From the NCBI GenBank assembly GCA_021442155.1, contig CM038232.1, forward strand, positions 61,597,436-61,661,435: a stretch of 64,000 nt of DNA. The letters are read 5' to 3'. Shown here one piece after another: positions 57,840-64,000 of this stretch. The notes beneath the pieces are model-generated. The model was not told the DNA's origin. It made no database searches and worked only from the letters and a program-made list of their open reading frames with translations. Each line of letters starts with the position of its first letter. The first letter of the stretch is position 1. The DNA comes from Cymbidium sinense (Eukaryota; Streptophyta; Magnoliopsida; Asparagales; Orchidaceae). A program made the position numbers and the translations under genes.

Positions 57840-59480
57840 ACGTGTCATTCACTCATTAGCTGCTCTAGGTCAGGTTGATATACTACCTTGCTAGTGTGTG
57901 ACCCTAGGGGTCACTAGTCTGGCGGATGTGAGTCCTTGTGCTTTCTTCCTGACTTGACCATTGCAAAGAAATGAGTGCCTTGTTAGTTAGGTAGGTCTTA
58001 CTACGTAGTCGGTAAGCTACCCCGTGTTGACTTCGTTTAAGAGGATGTAAGCCTACATGGTTTCTTCTTGAATTAACCATCATGCACTAACTAGGTCAAG
58101 TATATTTGAGGTTTAGGATATGTCCCCTAGTGGCTCCTTTCCTCCTGACTACTTCAAGCTTGGGTTTAGTCTTACACAAGACTCTTCGCTTAGTAGTAGC
58201 CATAGGTCGGATAGCCCCTATCGAGCTAAAGATAGACTATTCTGGCGATCAGTTCCGCTTTCAAGAGATGTAATTCTACACGCCTTCTTTTTAGACTAAT
58301 TACTACAGACTGATGGACACCTTAGGTTGGTTGGTCATTGCCATGCTGACAGTGACCCATCTGGTGGATACACCACTCTTGGCAGATGTGAGTCCCTGCA
58401 CTTTCTCCTTGAGTTGGCCATCGAATACCTACAGGCTTTCTTTCATAGAGTTTTGTTAACTCCCTCAACTATACCTCCCCTGTGGGCACTCTATTTAGAT
58501 TACATCTTTAGAGATCCCATTTAGACATTACCCCAGTTACTCATGGATTGGATAGTCCCTCTTTCCTAGTAGCCACCCCTGTGGTTGGAGAATTTGTTAA
58601 GCAGATGTGCATTCTCCCTTGGTCTAGTAAGTCTGAGATAGGACTAGGCTGATATAAGCTCCTTCTCAATATGGTCCCTTGCAAACCAACAGGATCCACA
58701 TAAACATAAAAAAAACAAAATATATCTTCGCTTTTGGATTATGAATTCAATCCCTGAATGACCCCTTTCCCAAGCAGGCATCCTATCTTTATGATAGTGT
58801 CAGCAAAACTCCTTATAGAAATTGCCTAACTACTTTGAGTTGAGGTAAGTCCCCGAATCGATACTCTCTCAGTAGTCACCCTTAGGTCATGTTCAACTTG
58901 TTGTACCACCAACAAGTCACCCTAATGGTCATCTTTACTTTGAAAGATATAAGTCTATTACACATTCTTTTCTAGCAAGACCATTGCCAATCGACCGACA
59001 GCCTTAGGTCGGGTCTGATTTGCTGTGCAAGTGACCGATCACCCTAGTGGTTTCTTATTTAGGAGGATGTGAGTCCTCACGCTTTCTTCCTAACTTGACC
59101 ATTGCACACCGAAAGGCACCCCTTTGGTTGGTTAGTTCTACCCCATGTCTAGTAGACTACCCCTTTGGATTTGTAAATCTAAGATAGGTCTAGGCTGATA
59201 TTAGCCCCTTCTTAGTGGATCCATCGTAAACTAATGGGATCCATCAAATTAAAATAACTAAAATTAAAACAAATGTAATTCAATGAAATGACATTATCTT
59301 GACTAGTTCTGAGTTGATATAAGTCCCTCATAGGCATTCATTCAGTAATCGCCCTAGGTCAAGTTTAATTTGTTGCATCCAATAGATCACCCCAACAGTT
59401 GTCCCTTGCTTTTGGAGATATAAGTTTGCTACGCTTTCTCCCTAGCATAGCCAGTGTACACTGAAAGGTAACCCCTTAGG
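57840..59480 (+). repeat. ~118-base degenerate tandem units in 3' UTR
   Basis: The core 'gatgtgagtcctcacgcttt' plus 'cttcctaacttgaccattgca' recurs at about 57,927, 58,045, 58,268, 58,386, 58,947, 59,066 and 59,427, with weaker ones between; spacings are near 118 bases or a multiple. Higher-order similarity also shows: 'gcaaac-aacagg-tccac' at 58,680, 59,225 and 59,578. Expanded 3'-UTR repeats are known in Tat/Ogre elements. Confidence 0.7.
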
Positions 59481-61079
59481 TCAGATAGTTCTACCATGTG
59501 GCTAGTGGACTACCCCATTAGATTGGTAAATCTGAGTTAGCTCAAGGTCGACATAGCCCCTTCTCAGTGCGGTCCATTGCAAACTAACAGGGTCCACCTC
59601 AAAATCTAAAACTTAAACAAAAAATCAACCAACTTCTCCCTAGTGAGACATCAATCATCCCAAGCTCCCCAGTGGAGTCAATTAAACCCAATTCAAACTT
59701 GCATTCCCCAGCGAGTGCACCCTCGAAAGAAATCCCATCAAATCTTTATCCCTATTAGATTACTTAAACCTGCTTCCTTAGTCGAAGGTTCATGCATCTA
59801 TCCCTAGTAGGTTATACATCCTAATCCTCAGTGGATACTCTAGCCAAATCATATCTGGCATTCAAATCAAACCTCTTATCTATAGTGGATAACTTAAACT
59901 TGCTTCCCTAGTGAAAGGTTCACATGCTTGATCCCTTAGTGGATCCCTTTTTCCTACCTTATGCCCTTGGCATGAGTTGAGTTGCATTACACTAAGATCT
60001 TGATTCCTTCTACACCTCAGGTTTAGGAGTAGATCATTTCTATTTATGTTCACGATCCTTCGGATGTTGTTGATCATCTTGGTCAACACTAATACATGTG
60101 GTGTGCCTTGTCAGCCACACCACACCTATTAGGCTCCCTTTATTTACCTCACTTTTGGAGTGAGCTCTCAGCTTCCTCATCATAGATCTAGGTCTCTTAT
60201 AGACACTAAGAGTTCCTTAGTCTTAAGATACTTCTAGTGATTAGGTGAACACTTAACCTAACCCTAGAGACTTAGAAGAGTTAGCCATAAGAATATGTTG
60301 TGCCTTAAGGATTTAGGAGGACTTGCCTAACCTATAGCCCAAACCTAATCCTTACTTCCTTCTTTCAAACCCAAACCTCAAATTCAAATTCAAACCCCAA
60401 AATCAAATCCAACTATCTAATGATTGAAATCCATCACTAAATTCAAACTTTAAATCCCTTCCTAAGCCCTTTGATTTTGTCCTATGGACTTAGCCTTAAC
60501 TAAATCCAAATCAATGCAAACTTGGTTGATTTATTTATAAATCAATCATTCATTCATTTATATTCATAAATATAAATAAAACCCACCCTCCGATGACCAA
60601 AAATAAAATAAACCAATTCAAAATCTAAGTTAACTTTTTTTTACCTATATCCTTTAATCTGGCCAAACTTGCTTCGAAATCACTGCAAACTCAAGTGATT
60701 TTTTCATAACCAATTTATATCTTCATCTCTATTCACAAATATAAATGAAATATAAATTTAAATGGTCCAAACCAAACCCAAATCAAATCAAATTCCTAAT
60801 TTTAGCCCTTTCAGTCAAACTTTTGAGCTTGGTTAATGACATCTAAATCAGCTTGAAACCCATGGATTTTTTCATGATTCAATCACTCCTTCATTCATTG
60901 ATCCAAATATAAACTTAAACCACCATTATAAAACCAAATCCAATTCAACCTAAGGTTAGCCCATGTTGACCCTTTTGACTTAAAATTGTCATATGAACCA
61001 AAACCCACTTGGCTTCAAACCAATTGTAATTGGGTTTATATTTCAATACTAGGCTCATATGTGAGTTCAACTAAACTTG

Positions 61080-61920
61080 AATCAAACCTTGATCAAGCCA
61101 ATTCACCCATTTATGCTCACTTTACCTAAAGTGACCTAAAAGATCTTTTAGAACCAAGTTCTAATCCAACCCAAATCAGATTAAACTAAGCCCATCTTAA
61201 TCTCAATCATGATCAAGGGAGATCAACCTCCTTGAATTAGGTCAAATGAAGTCAAACCTAGCCTTTGACCAAGTCAATATCTAGCCCAAATGAAACCCAA
61301 ACTAGCCAAAATCCATCATATGCCAAATTGATTGAAACAATTGACTCAAACCCATTCACAATAAATGATTAAAGATAACCAAACTATCAATTGAGTCAAA
61401 CCAAGCCTAATTGGCTACTTGACCTAAGTTGACCCAAATTTTCTTAAAAGGCTAAAATAGGTCAAATCATGATTTAAGCCAAATTGATTGCAACCAATGG
61501 CTCAAGTTCATTCCAAATCACTTATTGAACTTGACCAAAGCCATGATTGAGCACAAGTTGACCAATTGGTCAACTTGAGCCAACCTAGCCCAAATTGACC
61601 TAAAAGGTCAAATTGACCAAAATTCAAATTAATTTTAAATTAAACCAAACCAAAGCCTACAATCATTTTTAATCAACCAATTGAACTTGACTCAACACCT
61701 AATCCAACCCAATTTGGTCAACTTGACCAATTCGACCTTTTTGAATCCAAATGAGTCAAATTCAAACCTAGGCCAAACCAATCCAAATTAGTTGAACCAA
61801 AATATCTCAAATCATCATATGAACCTAACCTAAGCCTTGGTTTGACCCAATTTTAGCAATTGGTCAAAAAAACCTAACCTAGCCCAAATGGAACCGATTT
61901 GACCAATCCAATCCAAACCA
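61080..61920. repeat. TTGACC/GGTCAA-rich tract in 3' LTR
   Basis: Counterpart of 40,840-41,660; the 16-base palindrome TTGACCAATTGGTCAA lies at 61,558-61,573. Confidence 0.65.
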
Positions 61921-62757
61921 CTCAAATCCAAATTATGGAATCTTGTGGCCTGATCTAACTCAACTTAAACTCATCATTGGTCAGCCAAAGATCTCTCCAA
62001 AAGTTAAGTGGGACCCCCCCAAGGGGATTAGCCATCAAACCATGGGATTTAAACTTTAAAACTAATGGATCCAAGCTAAAGTCAACTCTCTTATCCCGAT
62101 GGAGGCCCCTTAGCACTCCATAGAACCTTCTCCTGACCCACCTAGCCAACCTAACCCACTCTTGGTCAGCCAAGGACCTTTGGGAGGTGAGTTAACTCAT
62201 GCCGAACCCAAACTTAGTGCCCATTGGATCCAAGCTTTACAAACCTTGCAAAATGGATCCATGGAAGCGTCCTATCACTCCTCTTATCCCTAGCATGCCA
62301 CCATGACATGATGGACATAAGTTTGATGGTCGGATGGTGGCCATCTAGTGCAAAAAGTGTGGACATGGTCGTCCATCCTTCCCTGTGAATTATGGGGTAT
62401 ACCCCCTCAATTTGAGCATGATTTTAAAAGCATTTAAGAGCTTTGAGTTTAGGAAGCCTTTTTGAAACCTTAGAGAGTGATTTCAAGCCTTCCCGAGCTC
62501 TCCAAAATCTAGATTTCACATTCCCGTGCAAGGCAGAAATAGGGGAGGGCAATCTCGATCCATACTCCCTCGTTTCAAAATTAATCCCAAATTCCTCTTC
62601 GCCATACCATCACCATACCTAGTCGAGCACAAAAAAACCAATTCCCAAGCTTCCAAGATACTGGAGGAGTGAGTTCAATCAAGACCGAATTCCAAAGGAG
62701 GGGATCTTGGTCCATAGAGCATTTCACACCAAATCAAACCTGGACTTCTTCAACAGG

Positions 62758-62780
62758 GTCTTGCCTCAACTAGGCAAAGC
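62758..62780 (+). repeat. LTR hairpin in 3' LTR
   Basis: GTCTTGCCT, loop caact, AGGCAAAGC: seven Watson-Crick pairs, one G-T pair, one mismatch. It carries a further compensated pair change (C-G to T-A) relative to 42,500. Confidence 0.6.
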
Positions 62781-63201
62781 TACCTCTAGTGTTACACCAC
62801 CAGTTATTAGCTTCGGTGAGATAATTTTACAAATAGAGCCTTATATGAAAAATTGGGTTGGTCTTTTATGAATTAAATTCAAAATTCATGGATTGTTTAT
62901 CGTTGGATGTGTGCGTCTCCTTTCCCCAAAGGATTAAGAAAAATTTGGAGACAATCCGGGCTCAGATGAGCTCAGATCGAACGAGGGAAGGCAGTCAACA
63001 TCCATCTGTTGTCGTTCATGAATGGGATAGATCATGAGTCATCCATCCCGCATGATTACAATGAATGGCTCTGATCAAATCCCGTGGTATACCTTTTGAT
63101 TCCTTTCTAAACTGGATCAATCATGGGCCTAATCTGATCGATGGTCTCAGAGAAAGCGTTTCCAAGGTCACCAGATGTGACACTAAATAATCCCATCGCA
63201 C

Positions 63202-63235
63202 CACGTGGAAATCATGCCGCATCAGCCGCCACGTG
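63202..63235. promoter_or_regulatory. Two G-box cores (CACGTG) in 3' LTR
   Basis: CACGTG at 63,202-63,207 and 63,230-63,235, 22 bases apart, flanking 'atgccgcatcagccg'. Possible bZIP/bHLH sites; function not shown. Confidence 0.35.
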
Positions 63236-64000
63236 GCTCGACAAAATTAAGGCTTTAATTAGGGCTAATTAATTAGTTTTTAATCCTGAAACTTCCTAAA
63301 ATTATAACTAATTGTAAAAAAATTCAAGATAATACAAACTTAGGCTCATTTTGAAGATAATTCAGAGTAGAATCTAGGAAAATCATTATTAATTATCTTT
63401 GAATAGTGATTTTTGCATAATTAAGGTTTTATCAAAAATCTAATTAGCTTAATTACACCTTAATTAAACACTCAATTAATCTCAAATTCTCTATGAATGT
63501 TTAAGGGGATGACCTCTGCCTCCCTTATTTTTTTGGGATTTTATTGATTGCTTAATTAGGGAGATCACTTGATTTAGCCCTAATCACCCTCTTAATCTAA
63601 TTAATCATAATTAATGAATGAACAATAACTTTATTCATCATTTAAACATAATTACCTCTATTGAACAGTAAGATAACTTAGGGGATGTGATTGAGGATAC
63701 TTTTCCTAATTTATTTCCTAAGTTTTCTTTACCTTTAAAAATTAAATTAATTAAATGCTAATAGAATGATTAATTGATTAATTAAGAGATTAATCTTCAA
63801 TATAAGGAAATCAGAATGTAATTGAATTTTTAAATGCTTTAGGAATTAGGATTGGGGCTTTGCCGTTGATCTTTTCCCCTAAGTTATTTTCATAATTCAA
63901 ATTAAAACATAACCAAAGTGTTTAATTAATTAATTAAAGGATTAATAAAATTAAAATTAAAAATCAATTCATCCACACCTAAGCCACCTTTAATTGATCT

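Larger units (their letters stand above)
57491..60140 (+). other. 3' UTR of plus-strand element
   Basis: Non-coding 2.65 kb between integrase and 3' LTR, made largely of decayed tandem repeats (entries at 57,621 and 57,840). The part 59,640-60,050 has recurrent 'cctagtgg' or 'cccagtgg' motifs with 'gaaggttca-gc' copies at about 59,783 and 59,916. I cannot see a clear polypurine tract before the LTR start at 60,141. ORFs at 58,327 and 59,880 have no recognisable content. Confidence 0.7.
60141..64000 (+). mobile_element. 3' LTR ('I') of plus-strand element, truncated by window end
   Basis: Starts tatttacctcacttttgg with a CTCACT/AGTGAG hairpin and follows the 5' LTR copy from 60,870 onward. 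TTGACC-rich tract at 61,080-61,920, LTR hairpin at 62,758-62,780, two CACGTG boxes (63,202; 63,230) and 'ggatgacctctgcctccc' (about 63,507). From the 5' LTR length I expect it to end some 3-4 kb beyond the window. The frame at 61,955-62,173 is a chance frame. Confidence 0.8.

Noticed and set aside
60100..60140. Polypurine tract before the 3' LTR
   Set aside because: The bases before 60,141 are pyrimidine-rich or mixed; I could not identify a purine run, so none is annotated.

Overview
This is repeat DNA from a large plant nuclear genome. The evidence is internal: a Ty3/gypsy element of the Tat/Ogre type (tRNA-Arg-like primer site, two RNase H domains), fragments of an RTE-type LINE with the plant-typical TTG-rich 3' end, an AT-rich base composition, and not one open reading frame that looks like a host gene. 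I see no rRNA, tRNA, CRISPR or bacterial-type gene. The species cannot be named from this sequence.

Almost everything belongs to one family of retrotransposons with very long terminal repeats (LTRs, about 7-8 kb when complete). Layout: 1-2,128 holds degenerate LINE pieces around a minus-strand LTR end. 2,129-22,498 is a minus-strand gypsy element (LTR piece, 3' UTR, integrase remnant, RNase H, reverse transcriptase). It is split between RNase H and integrase by a plus-strand solo LTR (6,417-11,095 plus 18,854-20,922), which is itself split by another solo LTR (11,096-18,853). 22,499-33,345 holds two more plus-strand LTR copies, the first truncated. 33,430-35,153 is an RTE LINE. 35,154-38,548 is a minus-strand LTR piece facing a short plus-strand LTR start at 39,892 across 1.3 kb of poorly resolved DNA. 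40,156-40,611 is a minus-strand integrase fragment.

40,612 to the window end is the most complete element, on the plus strand: 5' LTR (start missing, internal deletion), primer binding site at 46,636, a leader with about 24 tandem hairpin units, unknown upstream ORFs, gag, a protease without its active-site part, reverse transcriptase, RNase H, archaeal-type RNase H, integrase, a repeat-rich 3' UTR, and a 3' LTR that runs off the window. Every coding domain carries stops or frameshifts; the reverse transcriptase motif is YVDN rather than YVDD. No copy here can be autonomous.

The most interesting signals are non-coding: a leader hairpin array with compensatory changes, a second hairpin inside the LTR whose stem covaries between copies, and long LTR tracts packed with TTGACC/GGTCAA, the core of the plant W-box. 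All similarities were judged by eye between copies within the window; no alignment program or database was used, and many boundaries are good only to about 10-50 bases.
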